Notes under the pieces: model-generated
Seen by the model: the letters and a program-made list of their open reading frames with translations, nothing else
Databases searched by the model: none
What the model was told of the DNA's origin: nothing
Shown: in pieces, positions 35,666-46,022 of the stretch
How positions within the stretch are numbered: position 1 is the first letter of the stretch
Layout of the letters: each line of letters begins with the position of its first letter
Translations under genes and position numbers: made by a program
DNA from: Sulfolobales archaeon
GTDB lineage: Archaea; Thermoproteota; Thermoprotei_A; Sulfolobales; NBVN01
NCBI GenBank assembly: GCA_025058345.1
Contig: JANXEN010000002.1
Coordinates: 97,679 to 161,678 of the forward strand
Direction: 5' to 3'
DNA length: 64,000 nucleotides

Positions 35666-36544
35666 TTGGTGAGTGTTGCAGCAAGCAATTCAGCCGGCAG
35701 CTTTAATAAGATCTTTCGGATATTCACTGATATAACTGGATGGAATAGTAAGAGGACGTTGAGGAGGTCTATTTTAGAGATAGCTATTAAATTAAGAGAA
35801 TATAAGGACATGCTTGAAGAGACTGTTGGTAGACTTAGGTCAAGGCATGATGATTTATTTAGATCTGCCATCACTGCCTACGTTAAGGGAGATAAACCTA
35901 AGGCAGCCATATATGTAAATGAGTTAGCTGAAATAAGGAAGATAATAACGAATATATACACATCAGCCCTCGCATTAGAGAGAGCTATATTACGTATTGA
36001 AACAATTAAAGAGATTAGCAACATTAACTTAGCATTAGGCTCCGTACTTGCCATATTAAACGTTCTTAAGGGCCAGGTAAACAACGTAGTACCTGAGGTC
36101 GCTACAGGTATTGAGGTCCTTACAAGCGAGATTAGGAACTTAATACTATCAACCTCAGGGACTGCTGTACCTCAAGATAAGATGTTAGATATGTCTGATG
36201 AAGCTCAGAAAATACTTCAAGAAGTTAAAGAGGTTGCTGAAGCTAAGATAAGTAAGTCGTTACCTCAGATACCTGAGGAATTACTTAAAACCTCAGCTAG
36301 TAATGCTGAATTTAAAGTGGTGGTTAATAATGCCCCTCAACCTACAGCAGGTAAGGTAGCAAATAAGGAAGTAAAGCCTGCTCGAACTGTTAACGAATCA
36401 CTAGAAAATAAGGTACTTGAGTATATCCTAACGCATGGAGGATTTATCGACGTCTCAGACGCGGCTAAGCAATTTAACGTAGGTAAGGATGAGGTAATCC
36501 TAGCACTTAAGTCTCTTAAAGAGAAAAATAAAATTACGTTTTAA
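35666..36544 (+). CDS. cdvB: ESCRT-III-like division protein CdvB
   Basis: 292 residues. The helical ESCRT-III core spans about 25-190. A MIM2-type motif SLPQIPEEL (about 198-206) binds the MIT domain of CdvC. The C-terminal winged helix (about 246-292, IDVSDAAKQFNVGKDEVILA) binds CdvA. The winged helix marks this copy as the CdvA-recruited CdvB rather than a shorter paralogue. TTG start 10 bases after cdvA, with GAGGGAT upstream; GTG next to it is an alternative. Confidence 0.95.
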   Translation: MVSVAASNSAGSFNKIFRIFTDITGWNSKRTLRRSILEIAIKLREYKDMLEETVGRLRSRHDDLFRSAITAYVKGDKPKAAIYVNELAEIRKIITNIYTSALALERAILRIETIKEISNINLALGSVLAILNVLKGQVNNVVPEVATGIEVLTSEIRNLILSTSGTAVPQDKMLDMSDEAQKILQEVKEVAEAKISKSLPQIPEELLKTSASNAEFKVVVNNAPQPTAGKVANKEVKPARTVNESLENKVLEYILTHGGFIDVSDAAKQFNVGKDEVILALKSLKEKNKITF

Positions 36545-36596
36545 TTTTCATCTACTGGAAGAATTTATTCATAAGTGAGGTTTAAGGTGAATTTAA

Positions 36597-37730
36597 TTGA
36601 GTCAATCATACGAATATCTTGAAGGGATGGCAAGGCAATACGCGATTCAGGCTGTTAGGTATGATAAGGAAGGTAAGTTTGATGACGCAATAAAGAACTA
36701 TAAAAAAGCTGTCGAAGTTCTTAGGAAAATTATTTCACTATATCCTGATGGCGGTCTAAATAACATATATAAACAGTGGGTTAAGGAGTATGAGAAAAGG
36801 ATTAAGGACCTTGAGTCGATGAAGCTTGCTGCAACCTCCCAAAGCTATATCCCATCAAATAGTGAAGATGTAGTCAACGAAGTGATATTTAAGGAGAAAC
36901 CTGGAGTGACGTTCAACGATATAGCTGATTTAGTTGATGTTAAGGAAGCTATTAGGGAGGCTATAATATACCCTACCTTAAGGCCTGAGTTATTTCCCCT
37001 AGGGTGGCATAGGGGAATTTTACTCTTTGGACCACCCGGGTGTGGCAAGACTTTGTTGGCTGCTGCGGTTGCTACTGAAATCGACGGTGTGTTCATACAT
37101 CTAGATGCAGCTTCAATAATGTCTAAGTGGCTTGGGGAGGCTGAGAAAAACGTAGCGAAGATATTTAAGAAGGCAAGAGAGCTATCACAGAATGGTAAGC
37201 CAGTCATCATATTTATAGATGAGGTAGACTCCCTTCTAGGAATGTATAACAGTGAAGTAGGAGGTGAGGTTAGAGTTAGGAATCAATTCCTGAAGGAAAT
37301 GGATGGATTGCTGGATAAGTCTTTTAAATACTTCATATACGTAATAGCAGCTACAAATAAACCGTGGAGACTTGATGAGGCATTCATACGTAGGTTCCAG
37401 AAAAGGATATTCATCCCACTACCTAACAAGGAAGCCAGGGTCGAGCTCCTTAAACTATACACTAAGGGTTTGAAATTAGCTAGTGATGTAGAGTTAGAAA
37501 AGCTTTCGGAAATGTTAGAAGGATACACCAGTAGCGACATCAAGGACATCGTTATGGCAGCACACCTAAGAACTGTTAAAGAGCTGTTCGAGAGGCATGG
37601 TGGTTCAGGCGAACCGAGGGAGATTACCGTAGGTGATTTTAACGACGTGATTAAGAGTAGGAAGCCAAGCGTTAGTAGGGAAGCCGTTAAGGTTTATGAG
37701 TCCTGGTACGAGAAGTTTAAAGCGGTTTAA
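36597..37730 (+). CDS. cdvC: Vps4-like AAA ATPase CdvC
   Basis: 377 residues. The N-terminal MIT domain (about 1-75, [20 protein letters not shown]) binds the MIM2 of CdvB. The AAA module has Walker A GPPGCGKT (145-152), pore loop KWLGEAEK, Walker [10 protein letters not shown] and the second-region arginine RRFQKRIF. It remodels and disassembles the ESCRT-III ring during division. TTG start with AAGGTGA 5 bases upstream. It lies 52 bases after cdvB in the same unit. Confidence 0.96.
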   Translation: MSQSYEYLEGMARQYAIQAVRYDKEGKFDDAIKNYKKAVEVLRKIISLYPDGGLNNIYKQWVKEYEKRIKDLESMKLAATSQSYIPSNSEDVVNEVIFKEKPGVTFNDIADLVDVKEAIREAIIYPTLRPELFPLGWHRGILLFGPPGCGKTLLAAAVATEIDGVFIHLDAASIMSKWLGEAEKNVAKIFKKARELSQNGKPVIIFIDEVDSLLGMYNSEVGGEVRVRNQFLKEMDGLLDKSFKYFIYVIAATNKPWRLDEAFIRRFQKRIFIPLPNKEARVELLKLYTKGLKLASDVELEKLSEMLEGYTSSDIKDIVMAAHLRTVKELFERHGGSGEPREITVGDFNDVIKSRKPSVSREAVKVYESWYEKFKAV

Positions 37731-37783
37731 CATAAGGTAATACCCAATTATATAAGGCAGTTTTTTAATCCTTTTTGGCTATG

Positions 37784-37793
37784 AAATATATAA
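37784..37793 (+). promoter_or_regulatory. TATA box of the ribonucleotide reductase gene
   Basis: AAATATATAA at 37784-37793 predicts a start near 37814. That leaves only about five bases before the GTG at 37819, so the message is probably leaderless or nearly so. Confidence 0.45.
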
Positions 37794-37818
37794 CCTGAAA
37801 CAAATAGTTACGAGGTGA

Positions 37819-40383
37819 GTGGGGATTACTTCATTAGCATCTCAAGTAAAGGTGTTAAAGAAAGATGGTAGGGTTGAGAATTTAAGTGTTTTTAAGGTGA
37901 GGGAATCATTAGTTAAGGCGTTAAGTGGGGTTGCTCTTGACAGCTACATTGATGAAATTCTAGATGAGGTATTAGAGGGCATTAAAGGAAGGGAGTCAGT
38001 CACCACTAAGTATATATCGGATATCGTTGAGAAGGCTTTCTCTAGTAGGATAGTGAGTGACATATCTTTCGAGCTAGCAGCTAGGAGGTACGTACTGGCT
38101 AGAATATACAACGACGTTTATGGTAAGGGGAAGTGGAGTTCCTTTGATGGGGATGACCTTAAATTCACCTTCCAAGCGCTGAAGGTTCTTGAATCACGTT
38201 ACTTGCTTAAGGACCCGAGGACTTTAAGGTATTTAGAAACTCCTAAAATGCTTTTTATGAGGGTAGCTGAACATATAGCAAGTAATGAAGATGGGGGACG
38301 TCAATTCTATACTGAGAAGTTTTTCGATTTAATGATCAGCCGTAAATTTATGCCGAACAGCCCTACATTAATGAATTCTAAAACTAAGTTAGGACTTCTT
38401 TCAGCTTGCTTTGTTCTCCCAGTGAGAGACTCGCTAACAACTGCTGAAAGTGACGGTATTATGGACTCCCTCAGAGCGTCGGCCCTCATTCATCAGCAGG
38501 GAGGCGGTACTGGATATTCATTTTCTGAGTTAAGGCCTGAGGGTGACGTAGTAGCAAGTACTGCAGGGGTTGCATCAGGTCCTGTATCGTTTATGAAGAT
38601 GTATGATGCAGCTACAGAAGTAATAAAGCAGGGCGGAAGGAGGAGGGGCGCTAATATGGGGGTTCTACATGTCTGGCATCCCGACATACTTAAATTCATT
38701 AGAAGTAAGTCCGGTGAGTTAAAGGACGTCAACCTTCAGAACTTCAACATATCAGTAGGTGTTTACGATTCCTTCATGAGAGCTGTTGAGGAAGGTTCTT
38801 TATGGGCTTTAATTAATCCACGGCAAACATCATTAAATCCAAACGTTAATGATTCTAGGAATTACGCCGTCGTATGGGCTAGGTATTACATGAATGAGGA
38901 GTGGGTTCAGGAATACATAATAGATGAACTAGAGTCTTCCGGTGGTTCAATACCGTTAGATCGTTCTCTAATAATAACTTATGATGAGTTGATTGAGATA
39001 GCTAGGAAGGAAAACGCTATCGTAAGCATGTTGAGTGCTGTTGAAATATTTAACGAAATAATTAGGTGTGCATGGGAGTCTGGAGATCCAGGTCTACTTT
39101 TCATAGATACGATCAATAGGAGGCACCCAGTCTGGTATTTGGGTAAGATAAATGCTACTAATCCATGTGGGGAGGTTCCAGCACGTGAGTGGGAGTCGTG
39201 TAATCTTGGTTCCATAAATCTTGAGCTGTACGTTGGTACTCGTAACGGGAGACCCACCATTTTATGGGATGAATTAGCAGAGGACGTTAAGCTGTGTGTT
39301 AGATTCTTAGACAACGTTATAGACCTTAATAAGTACCCGCTCCCGCAAATAGAGAGGGAGACAAAAAGATCTAGGAAGATAGGTCTAGGTGTTATGGGAT
39401 GGGCTCATATGCTAGTGAAGTTAAATATACCATACAACTCTGTAGATGCGTTATACCTAGCTTACTATATATCTGAGTGGATTCAATACAATGCCTACCT
39501 ATCCAGTATGGAACTTGCTAAGGAGAGAGGACCTTTCCCAGCTTGGGATCCGAAGCTCTATAAACCTGTATGGTTTGATGTTAAGCAGTTAGAAGAGATA
39601 TTGAAGATAGGCGGTATTTCGGGTATTTCACCGTCAGAGCAGGTTAGGTACATCCTCGCTGAAAGGCCTAATGTTAATTGGGACTTACTTAAGGAGGATA
39701 TGCTTAGATATGGGATACGTAACGCTACGGTAACTAGTATAGCACCTACTGGAACGATCTCCATAATCGCTGGCACTTCCTCCAGCATAGAACCCCTATT
39801 TGCTTTAGCGTTCGTCAGGCAAGTAAGTGTGGGTACCTTCATAGAGGTCAATCAACTATTTCTAGAGTATTTGCGTCAGGTAGGTCTGGACGAACCTGAA
39901 GTCATTAAAACAATAGCTAATTCAGGTAGCATAATGCATAATCCATTCATACCAAAAACGCTTAGGAGGATCTTTGTAACAGCTCATGATATAGAGCCTA
40001 TTTGGCACCTCCTACATCAAGCTGTCTGGCAGCAATGGACTGACCAAGGAGTTAGTAAGACTATAAACATGAGGGCTGAAGCAACTATAGACGATGTGAG
40101 GAACGTATACTTGACGGCGTGGAAGTTAGGTTGTAAGGGTATTACGGTCTATAGGGATAAAAGTAAGACTAGGCAAGTAATTCAGTTCGGTTTAAAGATA
40201 GCTGAAAGGTTAGCAAAGGAGGAGGTAGAGCGAGAGTTAGGTAAGAGCTTCAGGGAGGCTGAAGAGTTAACAGAAGTTAGCAAACAGGAAGATAAGAGGG
40301 CGGTAAGAGATAGATTCAGAACTCAAAAACCTCCAATGCTTCGTGAGGGTGAGGCTGGAGACTGCCGTTCCTGCGAATACTAA
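37819..40383 (+). CDS. nrdJ: Adenosylcobalamin-dependent (class II) ribonucleotide reductase
   Basis: Makes deoxyribonucleotides without oxygen. An N-terminal ATP-cone (about 10-105) gives allosteric control. Active-site residues: C197 (LLSACFVLP), N448-P-C450-G-E452 and C461 ([12 protein letters not shown]), plus [14 protein letters not shown]. The C-terminal redox pair C849/C852 (GDCRSCEY) re-reduces the active site. 854 residues without intein. The GTG at 37819 touches a GGTGA with no spacer, so start choice rests on the near-leaderless promoter. The convergent protein disulfide oxidoreductase could supply electrons. Confidence 0.94.
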   Translation: MGITSLASQVKVLKKDGRVENLSVFKVRESLVKALSGVALDSYIDEILDEVLEGIKGRESVTTKYISDIVEKAFSSRIVSDISFELAARRYVLARIYNDVYGKGKWSSFDGDDLKFTFQALKVLESRYLLKDPRTLRYLETPKMLFMRVAEHIASNEDGGRQFYTEKFFDLMISRKFMPNSPTLMNSKTKLGLLSACFVLPVRDSLTTAESDGIMDSLRASALIHQQGGGTGYSFSELRPEGDVVASTAGVASGPVSFMKMYDAATEVIKQGGRRRGANMGVLHVWHPDILKFIRSKSGELKDVNLQNFNISVGVYDSFMRAVEEGSLWALINPRQTSLNPNVNDSRNYAVVWARYYMNEEWVQEYIIDELESSGGSIPLDRSLIITYDELIEIARKENAIVSMLSAVEIFNEIIRCAWESGDPGLLFIDTINRRHPVWYLGKINATNPCGEVPAREWESCNLGSINLELYVGTRNGRPTILWDELAEDVKLCVRFLDNVIDLNKYPLPQIERETKRSRKIGLGVMGWAHMLVKLNIPYNSVDALYLAYYISEWIQYNAYLSSMELAKERGPFPAWDPKLYKPVWFDVKQLEEILKIGGISGISPSEQVRYILAERPNVNWDLLKEDMLRYGIRNATVTSIAPTGTISIIAGTSSSIEPLFALAFVRQVSVGTFIEVNQLFLEYLRQVGLDEPEVIKTIANSGSIMHNPFIPKTLRRIFVTAHDIEPIWHLLHQAVWQQWTDQGVSKTINMRAEATIDDVRNVYLTAWKLGCKGITVYRDKSKTRQVIQFGLKIAERLAKEEVERELGKSFREAEELTEVSKQEDKRAVRDRFRTQKPPMLREGEAGDCRSCEY

Positions 40384-40458
40384 ACCCTATGTGATTCGCT
40401 ATTATCTACATATAATTGAAAGTGAACAATTATTTACGTTTAATACTTTAAGATTCGA

Positions 40459-41175
40459 TCAATAATAACGGGGTCTGAAACCTTTCTGCACCTTCTCGTA
40501 AATCCTACTCAGCAACTCAGTTTCATCCGGAACTCCGACAAACTCTACCTCACCGTTGATCACTATAGCTGGTACGCTCATAATTCCGTATTTATCAGCA
40601 ATGTCTGGATTTTCATACGCCTCAACAACATCTGATACTATGTTTCTATTATTTGATTTATGCGCCTCAAACGCAAACATGTTGGTTAGGAATGCTGCAT
40701 ATGGGCAGTAAGGACATGTAGGAGTTACTATGACCTCCATGTGTACTTTACCTGAAACCTTACTAAGTAGGTTAGCTACTTTCTCGGTAAGTCCGCTATT
40801 GCCATTACTTATCCTCAGCATGGTTTCAATAAAGCTTCTTAACTCCTCACCAGCAGGCATCCCAGTATACCGGATTTGGCCGTCAATTAGTACTATGGAA
40901 GGCACTCTTGTGATCCCGTATTTCTTGAAGTTCTCAGCACCATCTCTCTTGTAGTGATATATCTTATGGCGTATTAACTTACCTCCATTAATTTCAGGAC
41001 TTAAAGATGCTAACAAATCAACTAATTTAACTGTATCGCTACAGAAGGTGCATATATCCCCTACGAAAGTTAGAACATCTACGGGATTCTTCATATCACT
41101 TAGGGCATTCCTTATGGCTTCTAAATCCTCCTTCGTAAACCTCACCTCAAACATCTCCCTTACATCGTAATCCAT
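40459..41175 (-). CDS. Protein disulfide oxidoreductase (PDO), two-thioredoxin-fold
   Basis: Cytoplasmic oxidoreductase of thermophilic archaea made of two fused thioredoxin folds. Active sites are C42-TF-C45 (GDICTFCSD) and C154-PY-C157 (TPTCPYCPY), each followed by its cis-proline (TRVPSIVL, MSVPAIVI). 238 residues from the ATG at 41175, which has GGGTGTGGATA upstream; GTG 41184 is the longer option. PDO forms or reduces protein disulfides and can work with thioredoxin reductase. It converges on the RNR gene. Confidence 0.93.
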   Translation of the reverse strand: MDYDVREMFEVRFTKEDLEAIRNALSDMKNPVDVLTFVGDICTFCSDTVKLVDLLASLSPEINGGKLIRHKIYHYKRDGAENFKKYGITRVPSIVLIDGQIRYTGMPAGEELRSFIETMLRISNGNSGLTEKVANLLSKVSGKVHMEVIVTPTCPYCPYAAFLTNMFAFEAHKSNNRNIVSDVVEAYENPDIADKYGIMSVPAIVINGEVEFVGVPDETELLSRIYEKVQKGFRPRYY

Positions 41176-41253
41176 TATCCACACCCAATATACTATAAGG
41201 CTTTACTTTAATAATAAGCTTTAAGGGATGTTAATAAATGGTGGTATAAGTAG

Positions 41254-42177
41254 CTATAGATGAGCGTATGAGAATTTAATAATAGATTTTAGGTAATGTG
41301 ATTCCTCATGCTTTAATTTAGGTGCTAAAGTCATGAATGATGCATAGACATTATGATATGGAGGTCCTAACCGGCTGAATAGAGTTATGACTCTATTGCT
41401 GTGGTTAGTTTTGAACCCATCTAGACATGGTTCATGACCTCTAACGATTACCTTCGTATTGGTGATGTTTAATGCGGCTTCCGTTACTTTACGACCGAAT
41501 AGGTAGCCAGCACCACGGTAAGATGGTACCGTATATTCTATGTCTTCGGTAGGGTCATTCCATAGAACTTCTTCAATTACTTTGAAGTACTCTTCATCAC
41601 TCCTCCCCACTAGGTACTCATCCATCGTTAATGCCTCGTTGATGTTTACTGATGGGGGTCCACCGTGAAGCAATAACGCAACGTCGTCTAAGATCATTGC
41701 ATGAGGCATCAATTGAAATAGTTCTCTAAACATCGAGTACAATTTACCTCCATCAACGCTTCCATACCGGTGTTTAAGCTCTGATGGGAAGTCATGAGGG
41801 TATACTGGAAGGAATTCAGGGGGCTCGTGGTTTCCCCTCAATAAGAAGATGCTTTCAGGGTATCTCAACTTAAGGTATAGGGGGACGAGTATGGTTTCGA
41901 CTTGATTTTCTCCCCTATCAATGTAATCACCTAGGAATATTAATTTATGTATTGATGACGCATCAGCGAATCTTAAGATATACCTAAGTGACTGTAGGTC
42001 TCCATGTAAATCACCTACTATCAGGAAAGTTTCTTCATGCTTTAACACCTTTACAAGTCCTTTACTTGACTTATACTCATCCCTAAGGGCTTCAAATACA
42101 TCATTGATTAATTCTTTGACGGATCTGAAGTTATGGATTCTATTGATTACTAATTCGTTAGTAAGGTCAGTTAGCAT
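41254..42177 (-). CDS. PPP-family serine/threonine protein phosphatase
   Basis: 307-residue metallophosphatase with the PPP signatures GDLHGDLQSL (about 53), FLGDYIDRGENQVE and LLRGNHEPPE, then VIVRGHEP and a C-terminal STR-like VITLFSR. Related to eukaryotic PP1/PP2A and archaeal PP1-arch. It overlaps the end of gatB by 11 bases and so is the fourth gene of the gatCAB operon. Its targets are unknown. ATG start. Confidence 0.92.
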   Translation of the reverse strand: MLTDLTNELVINRIHNFRSVKELINDVFEALRDEYKSSKGLVKVLKHEETFLIVGDLHGDLQSLRYILRFADASSIHKLIFLGDYIDRGENQVETILVPLYLKLRYPESIFLLRGNHEPPEFLPVYPHDFPSELKHRYGSVDGGKLYSMFRELFQLMPHAMILDDVALLLHGGPPSVNINEALTMDEYLVGRSDEEYFKVIEEVLWNDPTEDIEYTVPSYRGAGYLFGRKVTEAALNITNTKVIVRGHEPCLDGFKTNHSNRVITLFSRLGPPYHNVYASFMTLAPKLKHEESHYLKSIIKFSYAHL

Positions 42178-43639
42178 TACTTGAGGCCCTACTTAACTCA
42201 TTCAACCTCTTAATTAACAGTTTGTTCGTGAGTTCTGGATTAGCTCTACCTTTACTTTTCCTCATTACTTGACCAACAAGGTAATTAATGGCTTTCGGAT
42301 TGGTTAACGCATCGCCTACAGCTTTGGGGTTCTCCCTAATTACTTCATCAATAATCTTCAGTAACACGTCCTCATCAGATATGTCTACATAACCCTCTTC
42401 GTAAACTATAGTTGATGCGCTTTTTCCTGACTTCAACGCTCTAGGTATGATTTCCTTCAAGATTTTGATATTAATTACGTTCTTGTTTAGTAAATCCACT
42501 AATTGACATAGGTCTTTTTGTGGGAAAAGTCTTATAGCTTCGTAAATACTAAGGTCTAGTTCATCGATCCATCTCTTTAAGTCGTTCACTATGATGTTAC
42601 CTATTGATTCAGGCTCTCCACAAATCTTAACACAGTCTTCGAAGTAATCAGCTAGTCCCTTTTCACTCACTAATACATTAGCTAGATACTCACTCAATCC
42701 ATAAGTTTTCATGAACCTTTCGACACGCTGGTCAGGTAGTTCAGGAAGTTTAGACGCGGTTTCCTCTATAAGTTCTTTAGATATCTTAAATGGAGGTAGG
42801 TCAGGGTCTGGGAAGTACCTATAATCTTCCTCCAACTCCTTAACTCTTGCAGATATCGTCACCTTCTTCAAATCATCCCAATGCCTCGTCTCTCTCCTAA
42901 TCACCTCACCATGTTCTAACGCCTTACTCTGCCTAATAATTTCGTAAGTTAATGCCCTCTCAACATCTTTAGACGAGCTTATGTTCTTGACCTCGACTCT
43001 TGACCCGCCCTCTAACGAGATGTTAGCGTCAACTCTTATTGAACCCTCTAACTCAGGATTGACTAAACCAATGTGTTCAAGTATAGACCTTAATTTGTCT
43101 ATAAATATCCTAGCTTCTTTAGGGTTAGTTAAATCCGGCTCACTCACTATTTCAAGTAGGGGTATTCCAGACCTATTATAATCTATTAATGTGTATTTAC
43201 TGGTAAGTAATGAACCTGTGGGATATATAATCTTACCTGGGTCTTCCTCAATGTTAATTCTACGTATTCTGATTGGTTTGGTTTTCCCATCAACGTTTAT
43301 GGTCATTAACCCATTCCTAGCTATAGCTACGCTACCTATACCGTCATACTGCGATATCTGGTAATTTTTAACCAGGTCTGGATAGAAGTAATGCTTTCTT
43401 GAAAAAACCAACACATCACTTATAGTGCACTTTAGGGCAAGAGCCACCATTAATGCAGCCTTCACGGCCTCTATATTTACGACAGGTAGAGCTCCTGGCA
43501 GCCCCAGACAGGTCGGACATACGTTAGTGTTTGGGGGTTTCCCCCTATATTCTGATGAGCATGAACAGAATAACTTAGACTTCAGAGATGTTATCTGTAC
43601 ATGTACCTCTAAGCCTATCTTAACGTTAAGGTTAGACAT
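42167..43639 (-). CDS. gatB: Aspartyl/glutamyl-tRNA amidotransferase subunit B
   Basis: Kinase and tRNA-binding subunit of GatCAB, which amidates Asp-tRNA(Asn) in archaea (Glu-tRNA is handled by GatDE in most). N-terminal KIGLEVHVQI, zinc-type cysteines FCSCSSEYRG...NVCPTCLGLPGALP and YNRSGIPLLEIVSEPD. The C-terminal YqeY-like tail ends with VGQVMRKSKGRANPELTNKL. 490 residues. The ATG overlaps gatA by 8 bases with GGTGAGG upstream. Confidence 0.96.
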   Translation of the reverse strand: MSNLNVKIGLEVHVQITSLKSKLFCSCSSEYRGKPPNTNVCPTCLGLPGALPVVNIEAVKAALMVALALKCTISDVLVFSRKHYFYPDLVKNYQISQYDGIGSVAIARNGLMTINVDGKTKPIRIRRINIEEDPGKIIYPTGSLLTSKYTLIDYNRSGIPLLEIVSEPDLTNPKEARIFIDKLRSILEHIGLVNPELEGSIRVDANISLEGGSRVEVKNISSSKDVERALTYEIIRQSKALEHGEVIRRETRHWDDLKKVTISARVKELEEDYRYFPDPDLPPFKISKELIEETASKLPELPDQRVERFMKTYGLSEYLANVLVSEKGLADYFEDCVKICGEPESIGNIIVNDLKRWIDELDLSIYEAIRLFPQKDLCQLVDLLNKNVINIKILKEIIPRALKSGKSASTIVYEEGYVDISDEDVLLKIIDEVIRENPKAVGDALTNPKAINYLVGQVMRKSKGRANPELTNKLLIKRLNELSRASSNAN

Positions 43640-45122
43640 AAGGCCTCACCGCGGTAGGGATTAAGTTCTTCAAACCGCTCTTAACTTCATGGATATATGC
43701 AATATTTATGAGTGAACCCTCACTTAACCTAGGACCTATAAGTTGAATACCAACAGGTAAGTCATTTACTATATCAGCAGGTATCGACATAGCTGGCAGG
43801 CCGATTAGGTTTACAGTAGCTGTATATATGTCAGATAAATACAATTTCATCGGGTCTGAGATAGCTTCACCTATTCTCGGTGGTAAGGAAGGTGCAGTCG
43901 GGGTAATGACTACGTCGTAGTGGCTTAAAATTCTTGAAAACTCATCATAAAGTAGTTTCCTAACCTTCGAAGCCTTTAAGTAGTACTGGTCGTAATACCC
44001 AGCACTCAATACGAATGTTCCTAGTAAGATCCTCTTCTTGACCTCAAGGCCGAAGCCATAGCTGCGGGACTCAGTGTAGGCTTCATCCCACAATTTATTT
44101 TCAACATCTACATGGTAACCATATCTAATACCATCATACCTTGAAAGATTCGAGCTCGCCTCCGCCATAGCTATAATGTAGTAAGTAGGTAGTGCGTATC
44201 TGATTATTGGAATACTTACTTCAGATACTTCAAAACCTTCATTCTCTAGCCTGTAGATGCTTTTGTTGAAGGAAGATAGTACTGAGCTATCGACACCCTC
44301 ATTAATACACTCCTTTATAATTGCAACCCTATACTTCTTTAGAGGTATTGGTTTTAAGAACGTGGTATAGTCAACAGCCTCAACCTTTAATGAAGTGCTG
44401 TCCCTAGGGTCATGGCCTGACAAAACGCTTAAGATAAGTGCAGCATCACTTACGTCCCTAACTATAGGTCCTACCTGCTCTAGACTAGTGCCGTAGGATA
44501 TTAGCCCGTACCTACTTACCAATCCGTATGTAGGTTTTACACCGACGGTACCTGTGTAGGATGCTGGAAGCCTTACTGAACCACCCGTATCGCTGCCTAA
44601 TGAAATCGTAGCTTCATATGCAGATACAGCTGTAGCACTCCCACCTGAGGAACCGCCTGGAACTCTGCTTAAATCCCATGGATTACGTGTTATGAAGAAA
44701 GCACTATTCTCTGTGGTTGAACCCATCGCAAACTCATCCATATTGGTCTTACCGATGATGATTCCTCCCTCAGCACTCACCCTCTCAATGACTGTTGCGT
44801 CATAAGGCGGTATATAGTTAGATAGCATTTTAGAGCCGCAAGTAGTCAGTAAACCCTTAGTCGATATCACATCCTTAACAGCTATTAGCAGGCCAGCCAA
44901 CCTGCCCTTAAATCCATCCTTAATTTTATCGCTAACTATCTTACATTCCTTTAGCACCTCATCTAATGGCTTAAGAGTTATGTATGACTTAATTGAATCC
45001 TCAACCTTCCTTATTAGTTCGTAGGTTTCTATTACATACTCGTAGATGAGTGACGGATCCGCATGGAATAGTTTAACTAGCTCTAACCCATCCATAAGTA
45101 TAAGTTTACTCAGGGAAATCAC
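43632..45122 (-). CDS. gatA: Aspartyl/glutamyl-tRNA amidotransferase subunit A
   Basis: Amidase-signature glutaminase that feeds ammonia to GatB. Catalytic triad elements: Lys in VAVKDVIS-like LIAVKDVIST, the cis-Ser in GGSSGGSATAV and the nucleophile Ser in LGSDTGGSVRLPA. 496 residues from GTG 45122, which abuts the gatC stop. However, GGTGAT covers that GTG and lies 4 bases before an in-frame CTG at 45113; an ATG at 45095 is the other option. The start is therefore uncertain, the identity is not. Confidence 0.95.
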   Translation of the reverse strand: MISLSKLILMDGLELVKLFHADPSLIYEYVIETYELIRKVEDSIKSYITLKPLDEVLKECKIVSDKIKDGFKGRLAGLLIAVKDVISTKGLLTTCGSKMLSNYIPPYDATVIERVSAEGGIIIGKTNMDEFAMGSTTENSAFFITRNPWDLSRVPGGSSGGSATAVSAYEATISLGSDTGGSVRLPASYTGTVGVKPTYGLVSRYGLISYGTSLEQVGPIVRDVSDAALILSVLSGHDPRDSTSLKVEAVDYTTFLKPIPLKKYRVAIIKECINEGVDSSVLSSFNKSIYRLENEGFEVSEVSIPIIRYALPTYYIIAMAEASSNLSRYDGIRYGYHVDVENKLWDEAYTESRSYGFGLEVKKRILLGTFVLSAGYYDQYYLKASKVRKLLYDEFSRILSHYDVVITPTAPSLPPRIGEAISDPMKLYLSDIYTATVNLIGLPAMSIPADIVNDLPVGIQLIGPRLSEGSLINIAYIHEVKSGLKNLIPTAVRPYV

Positions 45123-45410
45123 CTAAGCAGTTTTAGGGCCTTTAATGAAGCCGTTCTCGCTCTCCTTAACGTTTAGCAGCACCTCATTTACATCTAAACC
45201 ACCACGAGCTACGTCTTCCCTGAGTACAGGCTTTTCGTTAAGCACCATGAATAAAGGCTCAACATTTGAGAGGTCTAATTCGTTGATACTATTGAAGAAC
45301 TCAATTATCTTCCCCATATCCCTAATAACTATCTCCCTCTCATCATCCCTAACCTTAATTAAAGCCAACCTAGATATCCTCTCAAGCCACGTCGTTAACT
45401 CGTTCCGCAT
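45123..45410 (-). CDS. gatC: Aspartyl/glutamyl-tRNA amidotransferase subunit C
   Basis: 95-residue clamp that stabilises GatA on GatB. The order ISRLALIKV...FFNSINELDLSNVEPLF and VLREDVA matches GatC. First gene of gatC-gatA-gatB-phosphatase. TATA-like TTTTTTAAGG lies about 50 bases upstream on the minus strand. Confidence 0.92.
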   Translation of the reverse strand: MRNELTTWLERISRLALIKVRDDEREIVIRDMGKIIEFFNSINELDLSNVEPLFMVLNEKPVLREDVARGGLDVNEVLLNVKESENGFIKGPKTA

Positions 45411-45563
45411 ATCTCAATACCACGTTTTTAACGAGTTTTAAACCTTAAAAAACGTAATTTGTCAAGTATTAATGTAGTTGGGGTATGAAGACCAAGCGAC
45501 TCATAATTCATAAGACCATTCCAAAATACATGAATAAAAACCTCAACGGTTGGCGAGAAGGTA

Positions 45564-46022
45564 ATGCAGGTTAGGATAGAAGTTCTTCCCGATATATTGG
45601 GGTCTTTAATACCTTACGACATGTTAATAAGCGCATTTAGTGAGGCTGAAGAGTTCCTCTCTAATGACGTTGCTTTTCGGATATCAGCTAAATGTCAGTC
45701 AGTAGATAAATGTATAATTACCGAGTTTAAACTTATTTTTAAATACGATTACGTCAATAACTCAGTCCTTAGAGCATTCTTAGAAGTTTACTTAAGCCCT
45801 GAAATTACTGTAGGTGAGTTCTTCGGTAGTTTAAGCCAAGTAATAAGTAATTTTAGGGGTGACTTCGAATTGAGGAGAGAGGGTGTTAAGGTTGCCTTCA
45901 ACTTATCCGCTTCTAAATTAGGTGATGTTTTCAATATAATAAACTCCCTTAAGGAGTCACTGAACTTGGATTTTAAGCTAAATGCTGAGGGTTATGAGGT
46001 GTTAGTTACTGGTGAGAGGTAG
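45564..46022 (+). CDS. Hypothetical protein upstream of dph5
   Basis: 152 residues, apparently soluble, alternating predicted strands and helices, no membrane helix and no motif I recognise. Cysteines KCQSVDKC lie near residue 45. The stop overlaps the dph5 start by 11 bases, so it is co-translated with diphthine synthase. A role in the diphthamide or RNA-modification setting is possible only by context. Confidence 0.6.
   Translation: MQVRIEVLPDILGSLIPYDMLISAFSEAEEFLSNDVAFRISAKCQSVDKCIITEFKLIFKYDYVNNSVLRAFLEVYLSPEITVGEFFGSLSQVISNFRGDFELRREGVKVAFNLSASKLGDVFNIINSLKESLNLDFKLNAEGYEVLVTGER

Noticed and set aside
37819-40383. Intein or frameshift in the large RNR gene
   Set aside because: The 854-residue length is normal for a class II enzyme with an ATP-cone, all active-site blocks are contiguous, and no splicing motifs are seen.
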